The notes: generated by a model from the letters alone, not told the origin. 64,000 nt of DNA from an uncultured Lysobacteraceae bacterium (GCA_902825775.1 CADECF010000001.1:124001-188000), one strand, 5' to 3'; positions 9,698 to 18,872 are shown, counted from the first letter of the stretch. Translations and numbers: made by a program.

Positions 9698-9754
9698 TGC
9701 CGCAGGTCATCCTGCGGCACCCGTCAGCTACGTCGACCGCATCCAAAAGGATGC
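9698..9754. other. Two perfect hairpins upstream of msrB
   Basis: TGCCGCAGG-TCAT-CCTGCGGCA (9698-9719) and GCATCC-AAAA-GGATGC (9739-9754) lie in the 278-base gap between the divergent msrB and AraC genes. Neither is followed by a T tract. The first falls 24 bases before the msrB start and would be in its leader RNA. The rest of the gap shows no gene that I can support. Confidence 0.5.
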
Positions 9755-9952
9755 AGTTCCGCCAGGCGCCGGGACGCTCCATTCCATAGAGGCGGATCAT
9801 CATCAGATGGGTGCTTCCGGGATGAAATCCAGTGCCGCATGCGTCATCTGCGGTTCATGCCGGCGAGGCGGCGTGCGCCCCGGCAGCCGGTTGCGGATTG
9901 GCTCCCCGCTTTAGGCCTACGAAGGTGAATGCGGCGGGTGTAGGCTGGGTCC

Positions 9953-10819
9953 ATGGCCCTGCAGACGCTATTCCGCAACGATTCGATCGCCGTGCTCGAT
10001 TACCGCTGCGCGGCCGGGCCCGACGACCGGCCTTACGTCGAAGTGCACGGCAGCCATTCGGTCTCGTTCGTGCGCAAGGGCAGTTTCGGCCTGCGCAGCC
10101 GCGGGCGCGCGCATGAGCTCGTCGCGGGCGCGATCCTGGTCGGCTATCCCGGCGACGAATTCATGTGCACGCACGAACATCACGTGTGCGGCGACGAATG
10201 CCTGTCCTTCCATCTGTCGCCGGCGCTGGCCGAGAGTCTGGGCGACCGCGGCGACAGCTGGCGCCTGGGTTGCCTGCCGCCGTTGCCGGAGCTGATGGTC
10301 TGGGGCGAGCTGGCGCAGGCCGCCGTCGCGGGCGACAACGACATCGGCTTGGACGAGGTGGCGCTCGCCTTCGCGGCACGCTTCGTCGACATCGCATCCG
10401 GACAGCGCCGCGAGCGTTGGCGCGCGCGTTCGCCGCAAGCGCGGATGCGCGACCGCGGACGCGCAGTGGAGGCGGCGTTGTGGCTGGACGAGAACTGCAC
10501 CGACCCCATCGACCTGGCGCAGACCGCCGCCACGGCCGGACTGAGCCCGTTCCATTTCCTGCGCCTGTTCGCCGACGTCACCGGCGTCACGCCGCACCAA
10601 TACCTGGTGCGTTCGCGGCTGCGGCGGGCGGCGCGGCTGCTGGCTGAGCAAGAATGCGCGATCACCGACGTGGCCTTGGACGCCGGTTTCGGCGACGTCT
10701 CCAACTTCGTACGCACCTTCCACCGCGCCGCCGGCGCCTCGCCGCGGCGCTTCCGGCAGGCTGCGCGCGGGGACCGCAAGATTCTCCAAGAAAGGCTGGC
10801 CGTCGCCGCGCGACGATAA
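9953..10819 (+). CDS. AraC-family transcriptional regulator
   Basis: 288 residues. The N-terminal half (about 1-165) is a cupin-like sensing domain with '[18 protein letters not shown]' and '[24 protein letters not shown]', the latter rich in His and Cys and possibly metal- or redox-sensitive. The C-terminal half carries two helix-turn-helix motifs ('[19 protein letters not shown]', '[20 protein letters not shown]'), typical of AraC/XylS. It is 23 bases upstream of a VOC protein gene and probably shares its transcript. Its effector is unknown. Confidence 0.9.
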   Translation: MALQTLFRNDSIAVLDYRCAAGPDDRPYVEVHGSHSVSFVRKGSFGLRSRGRAHELVAGAILVGYPGDEFMCTHEHHVCGDECLSFHLSPALAESLGDRGDSWRLGCLPPLPELMVWGELAQAAVAGDNDIGLDEVALAFAARFVDIASGQRRERWRARSPQARMRDRGRAVEAALWLDENCTDPIDLAQTAATAGLSPFHFLRLFADVTGVTPHQYLVRSRLRRAARLLAEQECAITDVALDAGFGDVSNFVRTFHRAAGASPRRFRQAARGDRKILQERLAVAARR

Positions 10820-10842
10820 AGCCTCCCGACAGGAGGTAAGCC

Positions 10843-11193
10843 ATGTACGACCATATCGGCCTGAAAGTGAAGGACGCCGCGGCCAGCGTCCGCTTCTATT
10901 CCGCGGCGCTGAAGCCGCTGGGACATGCGATCGACGACTCCGGCACCGGCTTCGGCCCGCCAGGAGCGCCTGCTTTATGGCTATACGAAGACGCCAAGCC
11001 GCACGCCGGCGTGCATATCGCGTTCGCCGCATCGGATCGTGCAGCGGTGGACGCATTCCATAAGGCTGGCGTGAAGGCCGGCGGCAGCGACAACGGCAAG
11101 CCTGGCCTGCGTACCGACTACGCGCCCAATTATTACGCCGCTTTCCTGATCGACCCCGATGGCAACAATGTCGAAGCGGTTTGCATGGAGTAA
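10843..11193 (+). CDS. VOC family protein (glyoxalase/dioxygenase fold)
   Basis: 116 residues with one VOC domain: 'YDHIGLKVKDAAASVRFYSAALKPLGH' at the start and 'APNYYAAFLIDPDGNNVEAVC' at the end, giving metal-ligand candidates His4 and the C-terminal Glu. Start supported by a full Shine-Dalgarno sequence (AGGAGGT at 10831-10837, spacing 5). Small stand-alone VOC proteins of this type are metalloenzymes or binding proteins of unknown substrate. Likely co-transcribed with the upstream AraC regulator. Confidence 0.88.
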   Translation: MYDHIGLKVKDAAASVRFYSAALKPLGHAIDDSGTGFGPPGAPALWLYEDAKPHAGVHIAFAASDRAAVDAFHKAGVKAGGSDNGKPGLRTDYAPNYYAAFLIDPDGNNVEAVCME

Positions 11194-11214
11194 GTCCCGA
11201 CGTTTTCATGGAAG

Positions 11215-11243
11215 CAGATCCCTCACTGCGTTCGGAATGACAG
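11215..11243. repeat. Single degenerate unit of repeat family H
   Basis: The stretch cagatccctcactgcgttcg plus ggaatgacag is one arm of the doublet seen intact at 18781-18862 (there cagatccctcgcttcgctcg). Only one arm is present here, between the VOC gene and the DUF3237 gene, which suggests a decayed or solitary copy. Confidence 0.7.
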
Positions 11244-11252
11244 GAGGGGCGG

Positions 11253-11747
11253 ATGACAGGAGAAGAAACCATGCCCGATGCGGCCAGTACCCGCCTGGAA
11301 CACGAATACCTGATGACGCTGCATGCGCCGGTCGCCGGATCGCCGCAGCCGGTGGACGGGTCGCTGACGATTTTCCACAGCGACCGGGGCTGGGCGAAAG
11401 GGCCCAAGATCGATGCCGCCATCGTCGCGCCCACCGGCGACTGGCTGCGCACCATGCCCGACGGCACGCTGCGCGTCGATGCGCGGATGACGCTGCGCAG
11501 CGGCGAGGGCGCGCTGATCCATGTCGTTTACGGCGGCGTGATCCGCATCGCGCCGCAGCAATTCCAGGCGATGGGCGCCGGCGCCACGCTGACGTCGGAC
11601 GACATCTACTTCGTCATCGCGCCGGTGTTCCAGACCGCGCATCCGGATTTCCAGTGGTTGAACCACGTGCAGGCCATCGGCAAGGTCGTGGCCTTGAAGG
11701 GCGGCGAGGGCGGCTACGTCGCCTACGACATCTTCGGTATTCGCTGA
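11253..11747 (+). CDS. DUF3237 family protein
   Basis: 164 residues (or 158 if the ATG at 11271 is used). The sequence 'RLEHEYLMTLHAPVAGSPQPVDG', 'GDWLRTMPDGTLRVDARMTLRSGEGALIHVVYGG' and 'FQTAHPDFQWLNHVQAIGKV' matches DUF3237, a cytoplasmic beta-barrel-like family of unknown function. No signal peptide. It sits in a series of small + strand genes after the AraC regulator. Confidence 0.85.
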   Translation: MTGEETMPDAASTRLEHEYLMTLHAPVAGSPQPVDGSLTIFHSDRGWAKGPKIDAAIVAPTGDWLRTMPDGTLRVDARMTLRSGEGALIHVVYGGVIRIAPQQFQAMGAGATLTSDDIYFVIAPVFQTAHPDFQWLNHVQAIGKVVALKGGEGGYVAYDIFGIR

Positions 11748-11821
11748 CGCGGCGGACGCTTGCATGCGGCGTTGACGCCGCCGCAAGTACGCTGTGGCCG
11801 ACAAGGCGACGGAAGAAGGCG

Positions 11822-12166
11822 ATGCGCCGCAAGTCCTTGAGGTTCGGAAAAGGGTTCCGCATCGCTTTCGCGGTGCGCAAGGTGCAGGCAGCGGAAATGG
11901 TGCTGGCGCCCGGCGAGCGCGAAGGCGATGCCGACAACCGGCATCGCGGCGCGGATCAATGGCTATACGTGGTGTCGGGTATCGGCGTGGCCATCGTCGA
12001 GGGCGAACGCGTGGCGCTGAAGGCCGGCACGCTGCTGGTCATCGAAAAGCGCGAGCGGCACGAAATCCGCAATACCGGGCGAACGCTGTTGAAGACGCTC
12101 AACGTGTACTACCCGCCGGCGTTCGACGGCGAAGGCGATCCGGTCGGACCGGGCCGCCAACACTGA
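11822..12166 (+). CDS. Small cupin domain protein
   Basis: 114 residues from ATG 11822. The cupin core is visible as 'MVLAPGEREGDADNRHRGADQWLYVVSGIGVAIVEG' and 'VALKAGTLLVIEKRERHEIRNTG', giving one metal-binding His pair. The function is unknown; the likely metal ligands are His51, Gln56 and His86-type positions by pattern only. It ends 8 bases before the convergent transporter gene. Confidence 0.82.
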   Translation: MRRKSLRFGKGFRIAFAVRKVQAAEMVLAPGEREGDADNRHRGADQWLYVVSGIGVAIVEGERVALKAGTLLVIEKRERHEIRNTGRTLLKTLNVYYPPAFDGEGDPVGPGRQH

Positions 12167-12174
12167 CGTCAGGC

Positions 12175-13122
12175 CTATTCGGCCGCGCCTTTAGCTTCGG
12201 AAGTGGCCAACACCTCGGGGTGTTCCAGTTTTTTCGGCCGGCCCATCAGCGGATATACCAGCACGGCGGCCAGGATGATGGCCACACCCAGGTAGAACTG
12301 CGGCGTCAATTCGCGTTGTTCGTTAAGCAGCACGATCGCCAGGACGATGGCGTAGACCGGCTCCAGGTTCACCGCCAGCTGCGCGGCGAAGGCGCTCATA
12401 TGGCGCAGCGCGACCAGCGACAAGGCGAAGGGCAGCAACGTGCACGCCAATGCGAGCGCGAGCAGATAGCCGGCGTCGTGCAGGCTTGGCACCACCAGCA
12501 GCTTGCCGGCGAAAGCGGGGAATAGCAGCGGCATCAGCGGCGCGAGGGCGGTCAGCAGCACGACGCCGGCGCCCAGTTCGAGTGCGGTCACGGTCAGCGG
12601 ATCGCCGTGCTCGACCAGGCGTTTGTTGAGCGATCCGAACAGCGCGACCATCAGCGCCGATACCGCGCCCACCGCGATGCCCAGACGCATATCGGCGGGC
12701 ACGCCGCCCACCACCAGCACCACGCCCGGCAGCACCGCGATGCCGAGCAGCACGTCGCGCATCGAGAACGGCCGCCGCGCGAGCCAGGGCTCGAGCAGGG
12801 CCGTCATCGGCGTTGCCAGCGCAATGCAAGTGGCGCCGACCGAGGCGTTGGACAATTTGATCGAGCCGTAGAAAGTGAGCCAATGCAGGGCCACCAGCGC
12901 GCCGATGCCGCAATAAGCCGATGCCAGCCGCGGCGGCATCGCGCGCAGGCCGCGCCAGACCCGCGGCACCAGCGTCAACGCCGCGACCACCAGCAGCATG
13001 CGCCACCACACCAACGGCAGCGCGGGCAGCGTGATCAGCTTGCCGAGGATGGCGGTGAAGCCCCACAACAGCACGCAGGCATGGATCTGGAACTGCGCTT
13101 TGGCGGTGGGCGTCATCGGCAT
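12175..13122 (-). CDS. EamA/DMT-family transporter
   Basis: 315 residues with ten hydrophobic segments arranged as two EamA repeats, e.g. 'CVLLWGFTAILGKLITLPALPLVWWRMLLV' at the start and 'PVYAIVLAIVLLNEQRELTPQFYLGVAIILAAVLVYPLM' near the end. DMT exporters move amino acids, metabolites or drugs across the inner membrane; the substrate cannot be read from the sequence. It is divergent from the next gene (13164), leaving 41 bases for both promoters. Confidence 0.88.
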   Translation of the reverse strand: MPMTPTAKAQFQIHACVLLWGFTAILGKLITLPALPLVWWRMLLVVAALTLVPRVWRGLRAMPPRLASAYCGIGALVALHWLTFYGSIKLSNASVGATCIALATPMTALLEPWLARRPFSMRDVLLGIAVLPGVVLVVGGVPADMRLGIAVGAVSALMVALFGSLNKRLVEHGDPLTVTALELGAGVVLLTALAPLMPLLFPAFAGKLLVVPSLHDAGYLLALALACTLLPFALSLVALRHMSAFAAQLAVNLEPVYAIVLAIVLLNEQRELTPQFYLGVAIILAAVLVYPLMGRPKKLEHPEVLATSEAKGAAE

Positions 13123-13163
13123 GCGCCCATTATGATGGAGCGGACACCTCGCAGGGGACGGCC

Positions 13164-13820
13164 ATGCATGCGGCGCGCGCGGAAAGGGACGGCTGGAAAG
13201 CGCTGGCGGCCTTGGTTCTCGTTGTTGCCACGGGTGCGATGGTGCTGCAGTACGCGATCCTGATACGGACGACGTCGAATGCGATCGGCCCCGGCTTCGC
13301 GACGATCCGGTTCTTCAGCTATTTCACCGTGCTCAGCAACCTGTTGGTCGCGTCCGTCGCGGCCAGCGCCTTGTCCTCGTCGGATGCCCGTCTGTTGCGG
13401 TTTTTCAGGCGGCCGGCGGTCAAGGGCGGCATCGCGCTCTACATCGGCGTCACTGGAATGATCTACTTTCTGATCCTGCGGCATCTCTGGCAGCCGCAAG
13501 GCGCGCAGTGGTGGGCCGATACGGGCCTGCACTATGCGACGCCGGCGCTGTATTCGGCGTGGTGGCTGTTGGGCGTTCGCCATGGCGGCCTGCGCTGGAA
13601 CACGATCCTGAGTTGGCTGGCGTTCCCGCTGGGTTATTTGCTGTGGGTTTTTCTGCGCGGCGCGTGGGCGCACGAATATCCGTATCCGTTCATCGATGTC
13701 GGGCAACTCGGTTGGGCCGCCGTTATGCGCAATGCGGCCGGCGTGCTGGCGGCGTTCGTCGGATTGGGCGCGGTGCTGGTCGCCGTCGACCGTTCTCTTG
13801 CGCGTGCCCGGACTTCGTAG
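13164..13820 (+). CDS. Pr6Pr family membrane protein
   Basis: 218 residues with about six membrane segments. 'GFATIRFFSYFTVLSNLLVA', 'LRHLWQPQGAQWWADTGLHYATPALYSAWWLL' and 'GAWAHEYPYPFIDVGQLGWAAVMRNAAG' are the conserved blocks of the Pr6Pr family, whose function is not known. The stop codon TAG (13818-13820) is formed by the edge of a palindromic repeat, so the original C-terminus may have been changed by the repeat. Confidence 0.85.
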   Translation: MHAARAERDGWKALAALVLVVATGAMVLQYAILIRTTSNAIGPGFATIRFFSYFTVLSNLLVASVAASALSSSDARLLRFFRRPAVKGGIALYIGVTGMIYFLILRHLWQPQGAQWWADTGLHYATPALYSAWWLLGVRHGGLRWNTILSWLAFPLGYLLWVFLRGAWAHEYPYPFIDVGQLGWAAVMRNAAGVLAAFVGLGAVLVAVDRSLARARTS

Positions 13821-13885
13821 AGTCGAGCTTGCTCGACTGCTTTTACCCGCCGGGCCAAAGCAGTCGAGCAAGCTCGACTCTACAA
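13816..13885. repeat. Inverted repeat doublet, family C
   Basis: The left unit cgtagagtcgagcttgctcg and the inverse right unit ending in gctcgactctaca form a long hairpin with a 20-base centre. The same doublet recurs at 47304-47380. Its TAG is the stop of the Pr6Pr gene. Confidence 0.9.
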
Positions 13886-13945
13886 AGCTGGACGTTGTGC
13901 GGCGGAAAATGAGATGTTCCGCGCGATTGAGGACGGAATTTCGGA

Positions 13946-15250
13946 ATGAGCGCCATCGATATCGACGCCGGTAGCAAGCAACGCCCCTTCGACCGCGGCG
14001 ACGCCAAGACGCTGGCGCTGTCGGCGTTGGGCGGGGCGCTGGAGTTCTACGATTTCGTCGTCTTCGTGTTTTTCACCAAGATCCTGAGCGTGCTGTTCTT
14101 TCCGCCGGACACCGCACCCTGGCTGGCGCAGTTGCAGGTGTACGGCATTTTCGCGGCGGGTTATCTGGCGCGGCCGCTGGGCGGCATAGTGATGGCGCAT
14201 TTCGGCGATCTGGTCGGCCGCAAACGCATGTTCACGCTCAGCGTGTTCCTGATGTCGGTGCCGACCCTGCTGATCGGACTGCTGCCGACCTACGCGCAGA
14301 TCGGCCTGCTGGCGCCGCTGCTGCTGCTGCTGTTGCGCGTGGTGCAGGGCATTGCGGTCGGCGGCGAAGTGCCGGGCGCGTGGGTGTTCGTCGCCGAACA
14401 CGTGCCGCGCGGCCGCGTCGGTTTCGCTTGCGCCAGCCTCACCTCGGGCCTGACCGCCGGCATCCTGATCGGTTCGCTGCTGGCGGCATGGATCAATACC
14501 CATTTCTCGCCCGAAGACGTCGCCGGTTACGCGTGGCGAATTCCGTTCGTGATCGGCGGCGTATTCGGCTTCGTCGCGGTCTATCTGCGACGCTGGCTCG
14601 AAGAAACCCCGGTATTCGCCGAGATGCGCGAACGCAAGCAATTGGCCAGCGGTTTGCCGGTCAAACAGGTGCTGGCGCACCATGGGGGAAGCGTGGCGCT
14701 GTCGATGTTGGCGACGTGGATGCTGACGGCCGCGATCGTGGTCGTGATCCTGATGACGCCTACGCTGGTGCAGACCTCGTTCCAATTGCCGGCGGCGCTG
14801 GCGTTCCACGGCAACAGCGTCGCTACGCTGGCGCTTGTGATCGGTTGCCTCGTCGCCGGGCTTGCGGTCGACCGGTTCGGCGCCGCGGCGGCGTTGTTGG
14901 CCGGCTCGCTCGGACTGGCGGCCAGCACGTATGCCCTGTATTCGCATCTGTCGATCGGCGCATCCACGCATTTCGTGGCCTGGTATGCGCTCGCGGGGTT
15001 CTTCACCGGCGTCGTCGCGGTGGTGCCGGCGGTGATGGTGGCGGCGTTCCCGGCGCCGATCCGTTTCTCGGGCCTGTCGTTTTCGTACAACGTCGCCTAT
15101 GCCATTTTCGGCGGTCTCACGCCGCCTCTGATCGGCTATCTGTCGCAATCGATCGGCGGCCTGGCGCCGGCGCATTACGTCGCGATGACGTGCGTTATCG
15201 GCATCGGCGTCGCTGTCTATCTGATGAGGCGTCCTCTGCCGCCCATGTAG
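13946..15250 (+). CDS. MFS transporter, metabolite:H+ symporter (MHS) type
   Basis: 434 residues, twelve membrane segments. Signature motifs are 'ALGGALEFYDFVVFVFF' in TM1, 'RPLGGIVMAHFGDLVGRKR' in loop 2-3 (the MFS A motif) and 'RVVQGIAVGGEVPGAWVFVAEH' in TM4-5, all typical of the MHS group that carries sugars, dicarboxylates or osmolytes with protons. The substrate is not identifiable. The stop TAG (15248-15250) lies in a family E palindromic repeat. Confidence 0.9.
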   Translation: MSAIDIDAGSKQRPFDRGDAKTLALSALGGALEFYDFVVFVFFTKILSVLFFPPDTAPWLAQLQVYGIFAAGYLARPLGGIVMAHFGDLVGRKRMFTLSVFLMSVPTLLIGLLPTYAQIGLLAPLLLLLLRVVQGIAVGGEVPGAWVFVAEHVPRGRVGFACASLTSGLTAGILIGSLLAAWINTHFSPEDVAGYAWRIPFVIGGVFGFVAVYLRRWLEETPVFAEMRERKQLASGLPVKQVLAHHGGSVALSMLATWMLTAAIVVVILMTPTLVQTSFQLPAALAFHGNSVATLALVIGCLVAGLAVDRFGAAAALLAGSLGLAASTYALYSHLSIGASTHFVAWYALAGFFTGVVAVVPAVMVAAFPAPIRFSGLSFSYNVAYAIFGGLTPPLIGYLSQSIGGLAPAHYVAMTCVIGIGVAVYLMRRPLPPM

Positions 15251-15333
15251 GGTGGGCCTTGGCCCACCATCGCGACATCAAACGTTCGCGGCGAACGTGG
15301 CATTCGCGGCGGTGGGCCAGAGCCCACCCTACG
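15247..15333. repeat. Inverted repeat doublet, family E, supplying both flanking stop codons
   Basis: gtagggtgggccttggccca at 15247-15266 (continuing with ccat) pairs with ggtgggccagagcccaccct plus ac at 15311-15332. The TAG of the left edge is the stop of the MHS transporter on the + strand. The CTA at 15329-15331 of the right edge is the TAG stop of the carrier gene on the - strand. Confidence 0.92.
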
Positions 15334-16606
15334 TGTCGGTCGGATGGACCATGCGCCGGTGCATCCGCGCCAGCGCAGCGCCATTGAAAGCCCAGACCAA
15401 TGCGATGAGCGCGCCGAGCAGGGCGGCGATCGCGGGTTGCTGCGCCAGCATGTCCACGCCGGCTTTCACCCACGCGCTGACCGCGTCGGCGCCGCGATAG
15501 ACCACGGTATCGACGAAGTTTTTCGCTTTGTACTTGGCTTGCGGCGCAACCGCGGTCCAGAGCATTTCCCGCCCCGGCCGAACGAAGGCGTATTCGCCTG
15601 CGCGCCGCGCCACCATCACGATCGCCAGCACCGCGAACGTGGGCGCGAAGGCCAGCCACAGGAAGCCGAACATCGCCACCACCGGTACCGCCACCAGCAA
15701 CACGCCGATGCCGAGCCGCTGCGCCAAGCGGCCGGTGAGGAACAGTTGCGACAGGATGGCCAGGCTTTGGACGATGGTATCCATCATGCCGAATACCTTG
15801 GTCTGGTCGTTCTTGTCCGGGTAAGCGGCTTCCACCAACCGCGCCTGTTCGAAGTAGAGGAAGGTCGTCGCGCTCGCCAGCAACAGCACGAACACCGCGA
15901 TTCCGATCATGAAGGGCGAGCGCAGCACTTCGGTTGCGCCGGCGAACGGGCTTCCGCCGAGCGGGCGTTGCCGTTGCAGCGTTTCTTCGACGGACAGCGG
16001 GTGCGCATCGCGCCAGCGCTGCACTTCGCGCGCGGCGAATGCCGCAGCGAGCAGGAAAACCGCCGAAAGCAGCAACAATCCGGCATGGCCGACCGGCTCC
16101 ACCAGATACACGGCCAGGATCGGTCCGGTCAGGCCGCCGAGGCTCGCGCCGGCGGCCATCAGCCCGAACAGGCGCTTGGCCTGCGCGACCGCGAACAGGT
16201 CTACTAGCACGCTCCACGCTACTGAAATGGCGATCAGGTTGAACACCGATATCCAGATGTAGAACGTGCGCGCCAGCCAGACGTTATCCGGCTGCATCAA
16301 GAAACCGAGCGCGAAGCCGGCCAGATTGATCGCGAAAAAGCCGAATACCCAATACAGGATGCGCCGGCGCCGGACGCGCGCCGCGATCCAGCCGAACAGC
16401 GGCATCGCCGCCAGCGTGGCGAAGAAAGTGCCGGTGAACAGCCACTGCAGGTTGTCGACGCCGCCGGTGATGCCCATCGTCTCGCGTACCGGGCGCAGCA
16501 TGAAATAGCCGGCGAACAGCAGGAAGAACAGGACGAAGCCGGCGACCACGCCGCCGGTTTCGTCTTTCTCGAGATTGAAGAGCTTGGTCAGCCAGCGGCG
16601 CAGCAT
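15329..16606 (-). CDS. NTP/NTP exchange (Npt/Tlc-like) MFS-fold transporter
   Basis: 425 residues with about twelve membrane segments. 'FFLLFAGYFMLRPVRETMGI' near the N-terminus, 'VFNLIAISVAWSVLVDLF' and 'KYKAKNFVDTVVYRGADAVSAWVKAG' near the C-terminus are hallmarks of the Tlc/Npt family found in free-living xanthomonads as well as in intracellular bacteria and plastids. The Rickettsia and Chlamydia members exchange nucleotides; whether free-living homologues do so is not established. Start ATG 16606 lies at the beginning of the conserved region. Confidence 0.8.
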   Translation of the reverse strand: MLRRWLTKLFNLEKDETGGVVAGFVLFFLLFAGYFMLRPVRETMGITGGVDNLQWLFTGTFFATLAAMPLFGWIAARVRRRRILYWVFGFFAINLAGFALGFLMQPDNVWLARTFYIWISVFNLIAISVAWSVLVDLFAVAQAKRLFGLMAAGASLGGLTGPILAVYLVEPVGHAGLLLLSAVFLLAAAFAAREVQRWRDAHPLSVEETLQRQRPLGGSPFAGATEVLRSPFMIGIAVFVLLLASATTFLYFEQARLVEAAYPDKNDQTKVFGMMDTIVQSLAILSQLFLTGRLAQRLGIGVLLVAVPVVAMFGFLWLAFAPTFAVLAIVMVARRAGEYAFVRPGREMLWTAVAPQAKYKAKNFVDTVVYRGADAVSAWVKAGVDMLAQQPAIAALLGALIALVWAFNGAALARMHRRMVHPTDT

Positions 16607-16636
16607 GCGGGTTCCTTGGTTTAGCTTTTTCTTTAG

Positions 16637-16790
16637 TCGTCATTCCCGCGAAGGCGGGCTTTGGCTTTGGCCCTCTCCCGAATGCGGGAGAGGATTGGGT
16701 GAGGGCGCGCGAAGTTGCGCATAACTTCGCAGCGATCTGGCGCCGCCGCTAAAGTCGCTGGATTCCCGCCTTCGCGGGAACGACGGCTAA
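16637..16790. repeat. Family A doublet with central A2 palindrome
   Basis: Left unit cattcccgcgaaggcgggct (16640-16659), central unit ccctctcccgaatgcgggag (16671-16690, followed by a gagggcgcgc tail), right inverse unit ggattcccgccttcgcggga (from 16760). This is the same A-A2-A architecture as at 8158-8320, between the aldo/keto reductase and the upstream side of the Npt-type gene. Confidence 0.9.
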
Positions 16791-16819
16791 AGAGCAAGGG
16801 CAGGAGAACTGGGCAAATC

Positions 16820-17797
16820 TCAACCTAACGCCACCGCCAGCGCGGCACGTTGCTTCTCGTCGAGCAATTCCCCGATGCCCGCTTTGAGGTTGTCGGTCTG
16901 GTTCTTGGGCTTGGACGTGGCCGGAATCACCACCGTCACTTCCGGCCGGCTGATCGCGAATTTTAGGAACAGCTGCGCCCAGGAATCCGCGCCGACTTCT
17001 TTCGCCCAGTCGGGCACCGGTTTGCCTCTCACTTGCGCGAACAGTTTGCCGTCCTCGAAAGCGCGATTGATCATCACCGCGATGCCCAGATCCTTCGCCA
17101 ATGGGAAGATCCGCTGCTCGGCGCCGCGCGATACGGGCGAGTAGTTGATCTGCACGAAGTCCGGCTTGAGCTTCCGCATCGCGTCGGCCAATTCCGCCTG
17201 CGCGCTTTCCACGTAATGGGTCAGGCCGACGTATTTCACCTTGCCCTGTTGCTTCAATTCACGCGCCAATGCCAGTTGGGTTTCGGTGTCGCGCAGGTTG
17301 TGCACCTGCAACAGCTCCACCTTGTCGGTTTTCAGGCGACGCAAAGAGTCGTTGAACTGCGCCAGGCCTTCATCGCGTCCGCTGACGCCGGAGAGCTTGG
17401 TGGCCAGGAACAATTTGCCGCGCGCGCCGCTTTCGGCGATCAGCGCGCCGAGCACGTCTTCGGCGGTGCCGTAGGTCGGCGCGGTATCGATGACGGTCGC
17501 GCCCGCGGCGACGAAACGCTTCAGCACTTCGCGCAGCGGATCGCGTTCGGCGGCGGCGTCGCCGACTTCGAAGCTGCCGGAGGTGCCCATGCCGATCACC
17601 GGGATCTGTTCGCCGCTGACCGGTATCGCGCGCTTGATCAAAGTGCCGGAGAACGGCGTTTCGGCGCTGGCGGCGAGCGGCGTCGAGGTGGGGTTGGCGG
17701 CGGGTGCCGTTTCCTGGCTGCAGGCGCTCAGCGGCATCAGCGCGACGGCGGTGGCGGACAGGGCGGTACTGGCGAGGAAGTCGCGACGTGTAGGCAT
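16820..17797 (-). CDS. Exported aldo/keto reductase (TAT lipoprotein-like)
   Basis: 325 residues. A twin-arginine signal (RRDFLAST, residues 4-11) and hydrophobic stretch end in a lipobox-like 'LSAC'. The reductase domain has 'VIDTAPTYG' (Asp-Tyr catalytic pair), 'KLFLATKLSG' (Lys), 'QVHNL' (His) and 'NQTDNLKAGIG' for NADP binding. AKRs reduce carbonyls with NADPH; TAT export of a cofactor-loaded enzyme is consistent. The natural substrate is unknown. It is preceded by the DUF72 gene on the same strand, 116 bases away. Confidence 0.88.
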   Translation of the reverse strand: MPTRRDFLASTALSATAVALMPLSACSQETAPAANPTSTPLAASAETPFSGTLIKRAIPVSGEQIPVIGMGTSGSFEVGDAAAERDPLREVLKRFVAAGATVIDTAPTYGTAEDVLGALIAESGARGKLFLATKLSGVSGRDEGLAQFNDSLRRLKTDKVELLQVHNLRDTETQLALARELKQQGKVKYVGLTHYVESAQAELADAMRKLKPDFVQINYSPVSRGAEQRIFPLAKDLGIAVMINRAFEDGKLFAQVRGKPVPDWAKEVGADSWAQLFLKFAISRPEVTVVIPATSKPKNQTDNLKAGIGELLDEKQRAALAVALG

Positions 17798-17913
17798 GGC
17801 TAACTCCTGTGCGAGGTCGGCCGATCGTGCGTCAATCTCCGATAAGGCCACGTGAGCCGACAGTGCCGAAGGGCATGCCTCGGTGCGCGCCTTCTCGCAT
17901 AACAGGCCGGGCG

Positions 17914-18741
17914 TTACGGGCGGAACGTTTCGGCCGGGGCCAGCTTCAGCTCGTGCAGCAGCGCCATCGCGGCGGCGGGGTTGCGTTCCTTGGCTGCGCT
18001 GATGAAGTACAGGAATACATCGCGCCCTGTCGCAAGCGCGGAAGCAGGTGCTGCGATCCTCGGCAGGTCGTCCGGTTCGCCGCCGGCCGCCCAAAGCTGC
18101 GCGCGCTCGGCCCAAGCCTTCAATTCTTTGGCGGGATAACCGGTGGCGATACCCGATTGGGTACGCATCAATCGCGCGTAGACGAAATCGGCGGTGACGT
18201 CGGCGAAGGAAGGGTAATCGTCGGAATCGGTGAAGACCGTCGCCATGCCATGCCGCTGCGCCAAGGTCAAGAAGTCGGCGTCGACGAAAGTCCGATCGCG
18301 CACGTCCAGCACATGACGGAGCGCGCGGCCATCGGCGGACTTCGGCAGCAATGCCAGGAAGGCCGCGAAGTCGTCCGCGTCGATCTTCTTGCCTTGCTCG
18401 AACTGCCAGACCAGCGGACCGAGTTTGCGGCCCAATTCGGCGATGCCGCCGATGAAATCGTCGATTTGCGGACCTGTTTTGGCGAGGATGCGGGAAGCCA
18501 TGATGCGTTTGGGCGCCTTGGCCGAAAACAGGAAGCCTTCGGGCGTTTCGTCGCGCCATTTCGCGTAGGTGGCCGGCTTCTGCGTGCCGTAGTAGGTGCC
18601 GTTGATTTCGATGGCGGTGACGTGGCGGCTGGCGAATTCCAGCTCACGCCGCTGCACCAACCCGGCCGGGTAGAAATTGTTGCGCCACGGCACGTAGGTC
18701 CAGCCGCCGATGCCTATGCGGATGCCGTCAGTCGATTCCAT
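17914..18741 (-). CDS. DUF72 domain protein (YecE-like)
   Basis: 275 residues. 'IGIGGWTYVPWRNNFYPAGL', 'ASRHVTAIEINGTYYGTQKPATYAKW', 'FLFSAKAPKRI' and 'YFISAAKERNPAAAM' are the conserved blocks of DUF72, a TIM-barrel family of unknown function. The family is cytosolic and its genes are often near sugar or metal genes, but no such link appears here. The repeat doublet at 18781-18862 lies just upstream of its start. Confidence 0.9.
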   Translation of the reverse strand: MESTDGIRIGIGGWTYVPWRNNFYPAGLVQRRELEFASRHVTAIEINGTYYGTQKPATYAKWRDETPEGFLFSAKAPKRIMASRILAKTGPQIDDFIGGIAELGRKLGPLVWQFEQGKKIDADDFAAFLALLPKSADGRALRHVLDVRDRTFVDADFLTLAQRHGMATVFTDSDDYPSFADVTADFVYARLMRTQSGIATGYPAKELKAWAERAQLWAAGGEPDDLPRIAAPASALATGRDVFLYFISAAKERNPAAAMALLHELKLAPAETFRP

Positions 18742-18780
18742 GGGGTGATCCTACACCTCAAGTTGTCGCCCCACACATCA

Positions 18781-18862
18781 GGTTGTCATCCCGAGCGGAG
18801 CGAGGGATCTGCTCGCCCGTCGGCGCGCGAGAACAGATCCCTCGCTTCGCTCGGGATGACAA
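18781..18862. repeat. Inverted repeat doublet, family H
   Basis: gttgtcatcccgagcggagc on the left pairs with gcttcgctcgggatgacaac on the right, with gagggatctg / cagatccctc extending the stems. Centre of about 22 bases. A single decayed arm of the same family occurs at 11215-11243. Confidence 0.9.
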
Positions 18863-18872
18863 CAGAACTTGG

